Notes under the pieces: model-generated | What the model was told of the DNA's origin: nothing | Database searches by the model: none | What the model saw: the letters and a program-made list of their open reading frames with translations, nothing else | Program-made: the position numbers and the translations under genes | In this document: in pieces, positions 26,361 to 34,534 of the stretch | How the letters are laid out: every line of letters starts with the position of its first letter | Position numbering within the stretch: the stretch's first letter is position 1 | DNA from: Prolixibacteraceae bacterium | GTDB taxonomy: Bacteria > Bacteroidota > Bacteroidia > Bacteroidales > Prolixibacteraceae | Assembly: GCA_019163175.1 (NCBI GenBank) | Contig: JAFLKN010000023.1 | Span: 88,735 to 152,734, forward strand | DNA length: 64,000 nucleotides | Direction of reading: 5' to 3'

Positions 26361-27188
26361 ATGATGAAACAAATTACAGAATCGACAATGAAAAATTATC
26401 CTAACGTAGCTCAAAGCTTTGGAATTACAGGAATCGTAATATTAGGAATGCTATTGCTTGTTCCTGTGAATTTCTTATTAAACAAATTGATTGGAAAAGA
26501 AGCTTCAATGCTAATCTATTATCTTTTTGCAATTGGAATCCCTTTATGGATTGTATATTCAGTTAGAAAAGGCAAAACAAAAATTAATTCGTTTAACATT
26601 ACTTTAGGAAATAAACGTATTTTTCCAGTTATTGCGATTTGCTCAGTTGCATTACTTTTTGGTATAGCTTCACCAATCGGAAATCTAATACCAATGCCAG
26701 AAAATATCCAGAAAGCATTTATGGCTTTTGGCAGTCAAACAGGGATTTTCTCGTTTATTTTAATGGTAGTTGCTGCTCCAATTTTGGAGGAACTGATATT
26801 TAGAGGAATAATTTTGGATGGATTATTAAGAGTTTATTCTCCTGTTAAATCCATATTGGTTTCTAGCTTTCTATTTGGCTTAGTTCATCTTAATCCTTGG
26901 CAGTTTGTGACTGGACTTATAGTTGGTATTTTTTCCGGTTGGGTATATTTCAAGACACGCAATTTATTGCCATCAATAATAATTCATGCCGCAGCAAATT
27001 TAAGCGGATTTGGAATGAGGCTCATATTAGATGTTGATTCCTCAATGGACAAATCTTTGGTCGAAACATATGGCGGGTGGACAAATTTAATCTTTACTAT
27101 TTTAGGTTCAATAGTGGTTGTTTCAAGCTGCATCTATTTTTTGAATAAGGAATTTATAAAAACGGAGGTACCGGATGGCTGCCCATAA
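26361..27188 (+). CDS. CPBP family intramembrane glutamic protease
   Basis: 275-residue membrane protease of the CAAX-prenyl-protease-2/Abi (CPBP) family. About eight hydrophobic helices; motifs EELIFRGIILDGLL (EExxxR), FGLVHLN and IIIHAAANL are all intact. Substrate unknown; members act in peptide maturation or immunity. The stop codon TAA lies inside the left arm of element A4 (TGCCCATAAC), a hallmark of tightly packed cassettes. Cassette C4. Confidence 0.9.
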   Translation: MMKQITESTMKNYPNVAQSFGITGIVILGMLLLVPVNFLLNKLIGKEASMLIYYLFAIGIPLWIVYSVRKGKTKINSFNITLGNKRIFPVIAICSVALLFGIASPIGNLIPMPENIQKAFMAFGSQTGIFSFILMVVAAPILEELIFRGIILDGLLRVYSPVKSILVSSFLFGLVHLNPWQFVTGLIVGIFSGWVYFKTRNLLPSIIIHAAANLSGFGMRLILDVDSSMDKSLVETYGGWTNLIFTILGSIVVVSSCIYFLNKEFIKTEVPDGCP

Positions 27189-27342
27189 CTTCAGCTATGC
27201 CGTAAGTTCGGCAGCAGTGGTTTTCGGTGGGCATCTTTCCGCCCGGTTCCGGTTAACCGGGATTGACAGGAATTGAAGATCGGCGAAGTCAAATCGCCTG
27301 CAATTTGAAGCTGGGAGTAGTTTCCTAGGTTAGTGGTCATTG
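27180..27342 (+). other. attC-like cassette boundary element A4 (class 1)
   Basis: Left arm TGCCCATAAC is the exact 10-bp reverse complement of GTTATGGGCA that opens the same cassette at 26343. Then TTCAGCTA, the conserved class 1 body, GAGTAGTTTCCTAG and the core GTTAGTGGTCATTG (27329-27342). A minus-strand open frame over it is spurious. Confidence 0.75.
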
Positions 27343-27400
27343 TAAGTGCGACTGCGACAAAGTAAAGTTGACTACTGAATAAAAATTTAAAACAACAGAT

Positions 27401-27757
27401 ATGCTTACAGATATTCATCCAAAGTTACCGATGCGTGACAAAACTGCAACAAGGGATTTTTACATTAATAAGTTAGACTTTCAAGAATTTGGAAGTGCTG
27501 ACTTTGATGGTTACCTAATGTTGAAAAAAGACGGCATCCAAATTCATTTTTTTGAGTTCAAAGAACTTGACCCAAAAGAAAACTATGGGCAAGTTTACAT
27601 CAGAACTGATGACATTGACAAATTTTACCAAACATTGTTAGACAAGAAAACAAACATACATCCAAATGGACATTTAGAAATAAAACCTTGGGTACAAAAG
27701 GAATTTTCTATACTTGACCCAGATAACAATTTGCTAACTTTTGGACAAAGTATATAA
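27401..27757 (+). CDS. VOC / glyoxalase-bleomycin resistance-like protein
   Basis: 118-residue single VOC unit. MRDKTATRDFYINKLDFQEFG, YLMLKKDGIQIHFFEFKEL, YGQVYIRTDDIDKFYQTL and EFSILDPDNNLLTFGQSI match bleomycin-resistance-type sequesterers. The C-terminal Asp-Pro-Asp-x-Asn is typical. Ligand unknown. Cassette C5 of array A. Confidence 0.9.
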   Translation: MLTDIHPKLPMRDKTATRDFYINKLDFQEFGSADFDGYLMLKKDGIQIHFFEFKELDPKENYGQVYIRTDDIDKFYQTLLDKKTNIHPNGHLEIKPWVQKEFSILDPDNNLLTFGQSI

Positions 27758-27791
27758 CAAATAACTGAACTCAAACAGATTGAATAAAAAA

Positions 27792-27936
27792 CAACGAACC
27801 GCTAACATCGGTTTGGCAATTTGGCGGCTGAAGTGCTTCTATGAAACATTTGTGCAAGATTCAACGACAGTAATTCTATTGAACTTTTGTGCTGGAAATC
27901 CGCCACATCGCCAAGTAGAAAACCGCTGTTGCGGCA
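27792..27936 (+). other. attC-like cassette boundary element A5 (class 2)
   Basis: Left arm CAACGAACCGCTAAC (complement GTTAGCGGTTCGTTG, close to the cassette start GTTAGTGGTCATTG). CGGTTTGGC pairs with GCCAAG...AAACCG, and TTGGCGG with CCGCCA. Right core GTTGCGGCA (27928-27936). Shares the body of class 2 element A3. Confidence 0.7.
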
Positions 27937-27955
27937 TTTTAAAAAGACACGAAAC

Positions 27956-28597
27956 ATGAAAATCAAACCAGATGAATTAACAGATAATGGATATGTTCTA
28001 CTTGACCAATTAGAACATAAAGAACTTGTGCCATTCATTCGGATCTATATGAAAAAACGCACAAAATATTCAGTGTTTTATTACCTAAGTAACTTCATTG
28101 TTTTTGCACTTGTCGGATACTTTTTTATTCAAGGTTACAACTTGCCTGATCATAGCTTTGGTGACCGTTTTACTCATTTTTCATATGGACTTGCAATTGC
28201 ATTTGCCTTGCTTCCATTGCACGAATATATACACGTGTTAGCATATAAATCGCAAGGTGCAACAAATACTTCGTATGACGCTAATCTTAAAAAATTTTAC
28301 TTTATGGCATTGGCAGACAAGTTTGTAGCGAATAAGAAGGAATTTGAAATCGTTGCCCTTGCACCATTTATTGTTATCACAACTACCTTAGTAATTCTCC
28401 TCTTTGTTGCCAATGCAAACTGGACTTTGACCATTTCGAGTGTTTTACTTGCTCATACAGCAATGTGTTCGGGTGACTTTGGATTACTAAGCTACTTTGA
28501 ATTTAATAAGGAAAAACAAACGGTAACCTTCGACGACGTTGAAAACAAGATTTCATACTTCTATGGACGCATTGACAAAAGAAAAACGACATCCTAA
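27956..28597 (+). CDS. DUF3267 membrane metalloprotease-like protein
   Basis: 213 residues starting at ATG 27956, which lies just after element A5; the frame is open upstream into the element. Transmembrane helices include YLSNFIVFALVGYFFIQGY and FVVITTTLVILLFVANA-like segments. LLPLHEYIHVLAYKSQGA carries a HExxH-type zinc motif (HEYIH) embedded in the membrane, as in DUF3267/site-2-protease-like proteins. It overlaps the next gene's start region (TAATATG), so the two form an operon. Confidence 0.8.
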   Translation: MKIKPDELTDNGYVLLDQLEHKELVPFIRIYMKKRTKYSVFYYLSNFIVFALVGYFFIQGYNLPDHSFGDRFTHFSYGLAIAFALLPLHEYIHVLAYKSQGATNTSYDANLKKFYFMALADKFVANKKEFEIVALAPFIVITTTLVILLFVANANWTLTISSVLLAHTAMCSGDFGLLSYFEFNKEKQTVTFDDVENKISYFYGRIDKRKTTS

Positions 28598-28598
28598 T

Positions 28599-29267
28599 AT
28601 GAATGACTTCTATAAACAGCCAAAGATTTTACAATGGATAGAATCCATTCTGTTGTTATTAATGGGCTTTTTGCCAGCACTTACGATAATTGAAAAAGGG
28701 TTCTCTCAGCCACTATTTTACTTACTATTCATTGTTTATGTTCCTTTATTGCAATTTTCTTTTACACCCTTTTTCAGACTTATCGGTGTATATAAGTATT
28801 ACTCTCCAATGTTACTTGGCTATATGGCAAACAATCTTCAAATAGATTTACACAGCGGTGGTAGCTTTGACTATCTATTTGTAATGAGAAAATGTAAATC
28901 AGGAATTAAATTGAGAAATAGGCTGTTGATTTATCACTTAGAAGGATTAATAAACCTAATTCAATTAATCGAGAATAAAAGCATACCCGAAACAGTAAAT
29001 ATAGTTGGGACATCATACTTCTTCAATGATAGGACATTAAGCAAAATGGGGTTTGAGATTGTAAATCCATCATTATTTTATAGACTAAATCTATTTATAA
29101 ACTTTATAGACTTAATTTGGATGTATTCTCTTTCACAAGGGAAGTTGTCAATTCCCAAGTTATGGATTGCAAAAAAAGCGAGTATATCAGGAGCTAAATT
29201 AATTGAAAGCAAAAAGGGTATAGAAGAGCTTTATGACAAAATGAAAAGAAGAACGATAACATTATAG
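28599..29267 (+). CDS. hypothetical membrane-associated protein
   Basis: 222 residues, start ATG 28599 one base after the upstream stop (TAATATG). Two N-terminal helices (SILLLLMGFLPALTII and LFYLLFIVYVPLLQFSF), then a soluble part with YFFNDRTLSKMGFEIVNPS and a possible C-terminal hydrophobic stretch LFINFIDLIWMYSLS. No known family recognised. Likely a partner of the DUF3267 protein in the same cassette. Confidence 0.7.
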   Translation: MNDFYKQPKILQWIESILLLLMGFLPALTIIEKGFSQPLFYLLFIVYVPLLQFSFTPFFRLIGVYKYYSPMLLGYMANNLQIDLHSGGSFDYLFVMRKCKSGIKLRNRLLIYHLEGLINLIQLIENKSIPETVNIVGTSYFFNDRTLSKMGFEIVNPSLFYRLNLFINFIDLIWMYSLSQGKLSIPKLWIAKKASISGAKLIESKKGIEELYDKMKRRTITL

Positions 29268-29284
29268 CGCGACACTTACAAAAA

Positions 29285-29395
29285 ATGAAGATATCAAAGA
29301 GTTTATATTATTGGTTTGCCTTATTTACACTTTGCTTTATTGCATATCAACAGGTGCAAGACAACATTAGACCAAATTTACAGGCGGAAACTTGA
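29285..29395 (+). CDS. 36-residue membrane peptide, possibly a truncated gene
   Basis: MKISKSLYYWFALFTLCF.. forms one hydrophobic helix and a short polar tail ending at 29395. It starts 18 bp after the previous gene and is interrupted where a GTGCTGATT-family repeat region begins, so it may be the stump of a longer gene. Low certainty. Confidence 0.3.
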   Translation: MKISKSLYYWFALFTLCFIAYQQVQDNIRPNLQAET

Positions 29396-29442
29396 CAATA
29401 ATATACCCTGCTCCTCTGGATGTGTAAAAGCTCATAAACGCT

Positions 29443-29489
29443 AGTGCTGATTTGTAATCAGCACTTTTTAGTATTGGATTTGTAATCCG
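29443..29489. repeat. dispersed palindromic repeat (GTGCTGATT family)
   Basis: AGTGCTGATTTG/TAATCAGCACT hairpin, TTTTAGTATT spacer, GGATTTGTAATCC hairpin; identical to the copy at 30493-30539 over this stretch. Confidence 0.8.
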
Positions 29490-29617
29490 GACAAAAAAAA
29501 AGTACTCGGGATAAGCTATTGTTTTCATAAAGGGGATTGGTAGTTCCAATAAACCACCAGGCGGTTTCGTTGTTTCATTCACAAAGCATTCGTCAGCAAT
29601 ATTAAAAAAGTTCAAGC

Positions 29618-30016
29618 ATGAGAACATATATATCCCTGTTTCTGATTCTAATTTTTTCTACCAATTCGAATAAAATTGTCAAAACTAAATCTGGTTTACA
29701 CTATCGGATTTTAGAAAAAGGCTCGGGGATTAAAGCTAAAGCGGGAGATGCTGTTTTTATCTATGAAACTACAAGCTACAGAAACGGGACCGTTTTGTAC
29801 TCCAATTACAATTCGAAAACGCCTGTAAAAGTATTAATCGGCGGAAATCAGGCGACCGAGGCGGTTGATGAAGGGTTGAGAGGGATGCAGGTTGGAGAAG
29901 TTCGCGAACTTATTGCTCCGCCTTATTTGGTAAAACGAAAAAGTTATCCAGACAATGTTTCACCCGATTCGACTTTGGTGATCAAAATGAAACTTGATAA
30001 AATCACAACTAAATAA
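29618..30016 (+). CDS. FKBP-type peptidyl-prolyl isomerase
   Basis: 132-residue FKBP domain with a short hydrophobic leader (MRTYISLFLILIFSTNS). SGLHYRILEKGSGIKAKAGD, VFIYETTSYRNGTVLYSNYN, EAVDEGLRGMQVGEVRELIAPP and C-terminal STLVIKMKLDKI define the fold. The usual YG before the C-terminal strand is replaced, so activity may be reduced. Probably periplasmic, assisting protein folding. Confidence 0.85.
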   Translation: MRTYISLFLILIFSTNSNKIVKTKSGLHYRILEKGSGIKAKAGDAVFIYETTSYRNGTVLYSNYNSKTPVKVLIGGNQATEAVDEGLRGMQVGEVRELIAPPYLVKRKSYPDNVSPDSTLVIKMKLDKITTK

Positions 30017-30094
30017 TCTGCACGACCCACTCTACCCTTTGCTTGGGTATTAACCGCTGTTAAATCACATTTCGCAACATCAAATAAAAGATAT

Positions 30095-30484
30095 ATGAAC
30101 AAGGACATAGAAGTTTATAACGACAAGCAAAGCAGCGAAGAAAGAGAGATTTGCATTAAACTATCACAGGAAATTAGCCGCCATTTGCCTGAAGCTGAAA
30201 ATAAAATCTGGCATGGTCATCCAGTTTGGTTCCTCGACGGAAACCCAATTGTAGGTTACAGTAAATTGAAAAATGGTATCCAATTGTTATTTTGGAGCGG
30301 TCAGTCATTTGACGAAGTCACTTTACAAAAAGAAGGCAGTTTTAAAGCTGCTCAATTCCGCTACACATCTATGGAACAAATAAACACCATTGATTTACAG
30401 CGTTGGCTTGAAAAATCTCGTCAAATACAATGGGATTACAAAAACATAGTCAAACGAAGAGGAATTTTAGAGCGATTAAAATGA
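30095..30484 (+). CDS. DUF1801 domain protein
   Basis: 129-residue soluble YdhG-like protein. ENKIWHGHPVWFLDGNPIVGYSKLKNGIQLLFWSG and a C-terminal LQRWLEKSRQIQWDYKNIVKRRG are typical of DUF1801. Function unknown. It stands alone, followed by dispersed palindromic repeats. Confidence 0.8.
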   Translation: MNKDIEVYNDKQSSEEREICIKLSQEISRHLPEAENKIWHGHPVWFLDGNPIVGYSKLKNGIQLLFWSGQSFDEVTLQKEGSFKAAQFRYTSMEQINTIDLQRWLEKSRQIQWDYKNIVKRRGILERLK

Positions 30485-30492
30485 AAACCATC

Positions 30493-30612
30493 AGTGCTGA
30501 TTTGTAATCAGCACTTTTTAGTATTGGATTTGTAATCCGTTAAAGCTGCAAATGGGGCTTTCTGCGGTGCGTACACAGACCTGACAGGTTTTAAAAACCT
30601 GTCAGGTCTGTG
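30493..30612. repeat. GTGCTGATT repeat plus long inverted repeat
   Basis: AGTGCTGATT...AATCAGCACT and GGATTTGTAATCC, then CTGCAAATGGGGC, and a near-perfect inverted repeat: CACAGACCTGACAGGTTTT at 30574-30592 against its complement ending at 30612. Same module order as at 52544-52650. It may end the DUF1801 transcript. Confidence 0.8.
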
Positions 30613-30633
30613 TAGTAATACCCCTTCCTGAAT

Positions 30634-30699
30634 GTGTGAATGATGTAACTTATTCGCAGAATAGTATAACAGCTTAGAGGGCTCTGTCGCCTACCTTTA
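30634..30699 (+). promoter_or_regulatory. stress-regulon promoter, copy 4
   Basis: GTGTGAATGATGTAAC (30634-30649), GTATAAC (30664-30670), boxes 21 bp apart; -7 CTACCTTTA with TTTA at 30696-30699. Upstream of the 30729 gene. Confidence 0.82.
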
Positions 30700-30728
30700 A
30701 TCATATCAAATAATTTAAAATTCATAAC

Positions 30729-31046
30729 ATGAAAAAGACTATTTATTTTGCTATCCTAATGATTTTCACCTTGAGTGCATCAACTGCATTTGCAGGTAGA
30801 AATGATTTGAAATCAGTTACTCCTGTAGCAACAGAGAATAAATTAACTACAGAAGAAGTGAACAAACTAAAAACACGTGTTGACGAAATCCGCAGTATGG
30901 ACAAATCGGAAATGACAGTTTCTGAAAAACGCGAACTGAGAAAAGAATTGAAGAGCACGAAAGAAAACGTACGCAAAAGTGGCGAAGTCATTTACATTAG
31001 TGGTGGAACCATTTTGCTGATTATCCTGATTATCGTTTTAATTTAA
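30729..31046 (+). CDS. small exported/membrane-anchored helical protein
   Basis: 105 residues: signal peptide KKTIYFAILMIFTLSASTAFA, a charged helical middle (TTEEVNKLKTRVDEIRSMDK, VSEKRELRKELKSTKENV), and a C-terminal hydrophobic tail GGTILLIILIIVLI. It is probably a periplasmic coiled coil anchored by its tail. Similar short proteins are common in Bacteroidota without known function. Under regulon promoter copy 4; the M1 peptidase gene follows after 55 bp. Confidence 0.8.
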   Translation: MKKTIYFAILMIFTLSASTAFAGRNDLKSVTPVATENKLTTEEVNKLKTRVDEIRSMDKSEMTVSEKRELRKELKSTKENVRKSGEVIYISGGTILLIILIIVLI

Positions 31047-31101
31047 GTAATTGAAATTATTCGTTTTCGGATTTTGTATTTCACATTAGTTCATTTTTAG
31101 T

Positions 31102-34100
31102 ATGCAAGCAATGGTTGGAAATGCAAAAAATCATTCATCTGTAAATATACATTTCTGTAAACTTACAATCAGGCAGTTGTTAATCATCTGCCTGATTATT
31201 TTTGTGACTTTCCTAGATGTTTCAGCTCAAAAATATTTTCAGCAAGAGGTTAATTTCCAAATTAACGTCACCTTAAACGATCAGCTTCACGAATTACATG
31301 CGTTCGAACGTATCGAATACATCAACAATTCACCCGATACCCTTCGGGTTCTCTATTTTCACCTGTGGCCCAACGGCTATTCCTCCAACAGCACCGAATT
31401 AGCCCGTCAGTTATTTAGCCTGAAGGGAAAACAAAAACTTTTTAACGATCAGGAACTGAACGGTTACATCGATTCATTGGATTTTAAAGTCGATGACCAA
31501 AAAGTTCTGTGGAACTTAGTTGTGGAGCAACCCGATGTTTGCCTAATCATTCTGAATAGGCCTCTCCTACCCGCCAATTCCATAAAAATCACCACACCTT
31601 TTCATATAAAAATTCCGAAAGGAGTAACTTCCAGAATGGGACATATCGGTGAATCGTACCAGATTTCGCAATGGTATCCCAAACCGGCCGTTTACGATCA
31701 AACTGGCTGGCACACCATGTCAAACCAAGATCAGGGCGAATTCTATTCCGAATACGGACATTTTGATGTGAGCATAACACTTCCGGCGAATTACATTGTA
31801 GGCGCTACCGGAAATTTGCAAAATGCGGAAGAGTTGCAAATGCTTAACCGGCTGGCAGCCGACACAAGCTGGATCAAAACTCTGCCTTCCGAAGATTCGG
31901 CCTTTCCACCTTCTTCGCGACAGACGAAAACACTCCGATATATCGAAAATCAAATTCACGACTTCGCCTGGTTTGCCGATAAACGCTTCCATGTGCTGAA
32001 AGGAAAGGTAAAACTACCGGAATCAGGTCGTGATGTTACTACCTGGGCAATGTTTACCAATCAGCAGGCTGAACTTTGGAAGGATGCAATTCCTTACCTG
32101 AACAATGCGATTGAACTTTTTTCGAAATGGAACAGTGATTATCCGTACCAAAGTTTTACCGCTGTGCAAAGCGCCCTGAGTGCAGGCGACGGGATGGAAT
32201 ATCCTGGCATTGCCGTGATTGGTGTGGCCAGAGATGCCTATGCTTTGGACGAAGTAATTGCGCACGAGATTGCACACAGCTGGTTTTACAGCGCTCTTGG
32301 ATCGAATGAGCGAAGATTCCCATTTTTGGACGAAGGCATTACAAGCGCCAACGAGGTTCGGTACATGCGCGAAAGATATCCGGAAAAGAAGCTTTGGGAA
32401 ACCAATGTCAGGAATCTGAAACTGGCCCAATTCTTTCATATCGACCAAATGCCAGTCAGTCAAATGCGCGAATTGGAATGGCTCTCGCAGGCACGCGACA
32501 ATCTCGAACAAGCAATTAACCTGCAGGCAACCGACTATTCCACATTAAACTACAGCCTGATGCTTTACAACAAAGCCGGAGCAGCTTTTAATTACCTGCG
32601 TGCTTACATGGGAGATTCGGTTTACGATGTGGCGATGCACGAATATTACCGTATATGGAAATTCAGGCATCCTCAACCAAATGACCTTCAACGAATATTT
32701 GAATTCAATACAAGTAAAGATTTAAGTTGGTTTTTTGGTGATTTTATTGCGACGACCAAACGAATGGATTATAAAGTGGTGGGCTTCGCAAATCAAAAAT
32801 TGCTGGTCAGAAACAAAGGCGAACTGATTTCACCCCTCATTATTGCCGGAATGATGGGCGATTCCATTTGTTTCGAAAAATGGGTCGATGGTTTTGAAGG
32901 AAAGAAATGGATTGATCTACCTTCAGGAAATTACGCTGAACTAAAAATTGATCCCCGCCATGTTGCTCCTGAAGTCTTCAGGCTGAATAACAACATGCGA
33001 ACCTCAGGAACATTTCCGAAGAGCGATCCCTTACGTACACAAATCTATTTTTCGCTGGAAGATCCGGAGAAACGGTATCTGATGTATTTCCCAGCTTTGA
33101 ACTGGACAAGCGAAAACGGCTTAATGATTGGAACCGCCATTCACAACGGCTTTCTTACTCCCAAACCACTTGAATATTTTGTGATGCCCTTTTATGCGTT
33201 TCACAATTCAAATCTGGCCGGATTCGGAAGAGTGTCATACAACATTACGCCATACAATAAACTAATCAGAAAAGCCACAATCACGCTCGAAGGAACCCAA
33301 TTCGGCGCACCGGGAAATCAAAACTACCACAAAATAAAGACTGGATTAGAACTCAATTTCAGGTCGGCTCGGATGAGCAACTCCATAACGCAAAAAGCCT
33401 ATGGATACGCTGTCCGGGCATCCAACCTTTTTCAGATTATACATCAGGAGAAGGCAAGCATGAGCAATTTCCTGCAACTGGGCTATCAACTTGAAAAGAC
33501 GGGTCATATCAATCCATTCAAACTATCGGTTTCAAGCGAATCCGGCAAGTCTTATCTGAAAACAGCGTTGGAGCTGAATTACCGGATCAGTTACTATGGA
33601 AAGAAAAATGGTCTGGACATACGATTGTTTACCGGAACGATGCTCAAAAGCAATCCGGACGTTCCTTTTTATTCATTTTCGGCAAGCAGCAGAAGCGGTT
33701 CGGAACAATACCTTTACGAAGGCACTTTCCCCGATCGGTTCAGCGTTTTCCCCACTTCCTTCTGGTCAAGACAAATGAGCTTTTCCGAAGGAGCATTGGT
33801 GTCGCCGGTTAACGACCGTTTGGGTTACAGCCGTTGGCTTGTTTCATTGTCTTTCACCAGCAATTTGCCCGGAAAAATGGCACGCGTACCACTGAAACCC
33901 TTCGTCAATTTTCTGCTGAACGACCATGGAACCGGTTTGGAGAGTAATTCGCACTTCTTTTACGAAGCCGGACTGAAAGCCGGACTATGGAATTTTCTGG
34001 AGATCTACATTCCGGTGGTAGTTTCCGGCAACATTGAATCCGTTACAGGTTCTTTCAAAGACCGGATCCGCCTGGTTTTCAACCTTAACTCATTTAATCA

Positions 34101-34140
34101 GCTAAAACTGAATTCGGGAATTGGCTTTGAAATCAAATGA
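31102..34140 (+). CDS. M1 family metallopeptidase with probable C-terminal outer-membrane barrel
   Basis: 1012 residues. Signal/anchor at about 24-45 (LLIICLIIFVTFLDVSAQ). N-terminal aminopeptidase-N-like saddle, then GDGMEYPGIAVIG (exopeptidase motif variant of GAMEN) and zinc site HEIAHSWFYSALGSNERRFP..DEG with His388, His392 and Glu411 (HExxH-X18-E). From about residue 640 to the end the sequence alternates polar/hydrophobic strands (FPALNWTSENGLMIGTAIHNG, FGRVSYNITPYNK) and ends FNQLKLNSGIGFEIK, which suggests a beta-barrel. It would place the peptidase at the outer membrane. The barrel is an inference. Confidence 0.88.
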   Translation: MQAMVGNAKNHSSVNIHFCKLTIRQLLIICLIIFVTFLDVSAQKYFQQEVNFQINVTLNDQLHELHAFERIEYINNSPDTLRVLYFHLWPNGYSSNSTELARQLFSLKGKQKLFNDQELNGYIDSLDFKVDDQKVLWNLVVEQPDVCLIILNRPLLPANSIKITTPFHIKIPKGVTSRMGHIGESYQISQWYPKPAVYDQTGWHTMSNQDQGEFYSEYGHFDVSITLPANYIVGATGNLQNAEELQMLNRLAADTSWIKTLPSEDSAFPPSSRQTKTLRYIENQIHDFAWFADKRFHVLKGKVKLPESGRDVTTWAMFTNQQAELWKDAIPYLNNAIELFSKWNSDYPYQSFTAVQSALSAGDGMEYPGIAVIGVARDAYALDEVIAHEIAHSWFYSALGSNERRFPFLDEGITSANEVRYMRERYPEKKLWETNVRNLKLAQFFHIDQMPVSQMRELEWLSQARDNLEQAINLQATDYSTLNYSLMLYNKAGAAFNYLRAYMGDSVYDVAMHEYYRIWKFRHPQPNDLQRIFEFNTSKDLSWFFGDFIATTKRMDYKVVGFANQKLLVRNKGELISPLIIAGMMGDSICFEKWVDGFEGKKWIDLPSGNYAELKIDPRHVAPEVFRLNNNMRTSGTFPKSDPLRTQIYFSLEDPEKRYLMYFPALNWTSENGLMIGTAIHNGFLTPKPLEYFVMPFYAFHNSNLAGFGRVSYNITPYNKLIRKATITLEGTQFGAPGNQNYHKIKTGLELNFRSARMSNSITQKAYGYAVRASNLFQIIHQEKASMSNFLQLGYQLEKTGHINPFKLSVSSESGKSYLKTALELNYRISYYGKKNGLDIRLFTGTMLKSNPDVPFYSFSASSRSGSEQYLYEGTFPDRFSVFPTSFWSRQMSFSEGALVSPVNDRLGYSRWLVSLSFTSNLPGKMARVPLKPFVNFLLNDHGTGLESNSHFFYEAGLKAGLWNFLEIYIPVVVSGNIESVTGSFKDRIRLVFNLNSFNQLKLNSGIGFEIK

Positions 34141-34157
34141 TTTTTGCTACTCCGAAT

Positions 34158-34223
34158 GTGTGAATAATACAAATCTTCCCTTCAATTGTGTAACACTATC
34201 CGATGGTAAAGATCCCAATTTTG
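34158..34223 (+). promoter_or_regulatory. stress-regulon promoter, copy 5
   Basis: GTGTGAATAATACAAA (34158-34173) and GTGTAAC (34188-34194), boxes 21 bp apart; -7 CCAATTTTG with TTTG at 34220-34223. Reads into the 34253 gene. Confidence 0.78.
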
Positions 34224-34252
34224 TATCCTGACTTAAATAAAAATTCGATATC

Positions 34253-34474
34253 ATGAGAAATCTGACAACCTCAAACCAAGTTTTAGCTGTAGTCCTGATA
34301 GTAGTTTTAGTCGTAGCGTTGTTTTTTGGTGGCGGTTTATGGGCGCAGGGACTTCTGTCAAACAACAATTCCATGGGTATTGGTGCGTTGAACTGGATTC
34401 AGATCCTGATCAGCTTAGCCATTGGATTCGGACTTGGTTTTTTATACTCCCGCAGGAGAAGATGGTGGCAATAA
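34253..34474 (+). CDS. small two-helix membrane protein
   Basis: 73 residues: MRNLTTSNQVLAVVLIVVLV.. first helix running into ALFFGGGLWAQG, second helix WIQILISLAIGFGLGFLYS, and a strongly basic end RRRRWWQ. No family recognised. It belongs to the same class of tiny membrane proteins placed behind the shared promoter motif (compare 12938 and 13179). Probably inner membrane; function unknown. Confidence 0.75.
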   Translation: MRNLTTSNQVLAVVLIVVLVVALFFGGGLWAQGLLSNNNSMGIGALNWIQILISLAIGFGLGFLYSRRRRWWQ

Positions 34475-34534
34475 CAGCAATGAATTGTCTGTTTGTCAAA
34501 ATCAGTCCTATTTTAATGCACTGAAATTTCGGCC

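Noticed and set aside
27191..27418. Minus-strand open frame of 75 codons over element A4
   Set aside because: Same reason: translation of the repeat element on the opposite strand.
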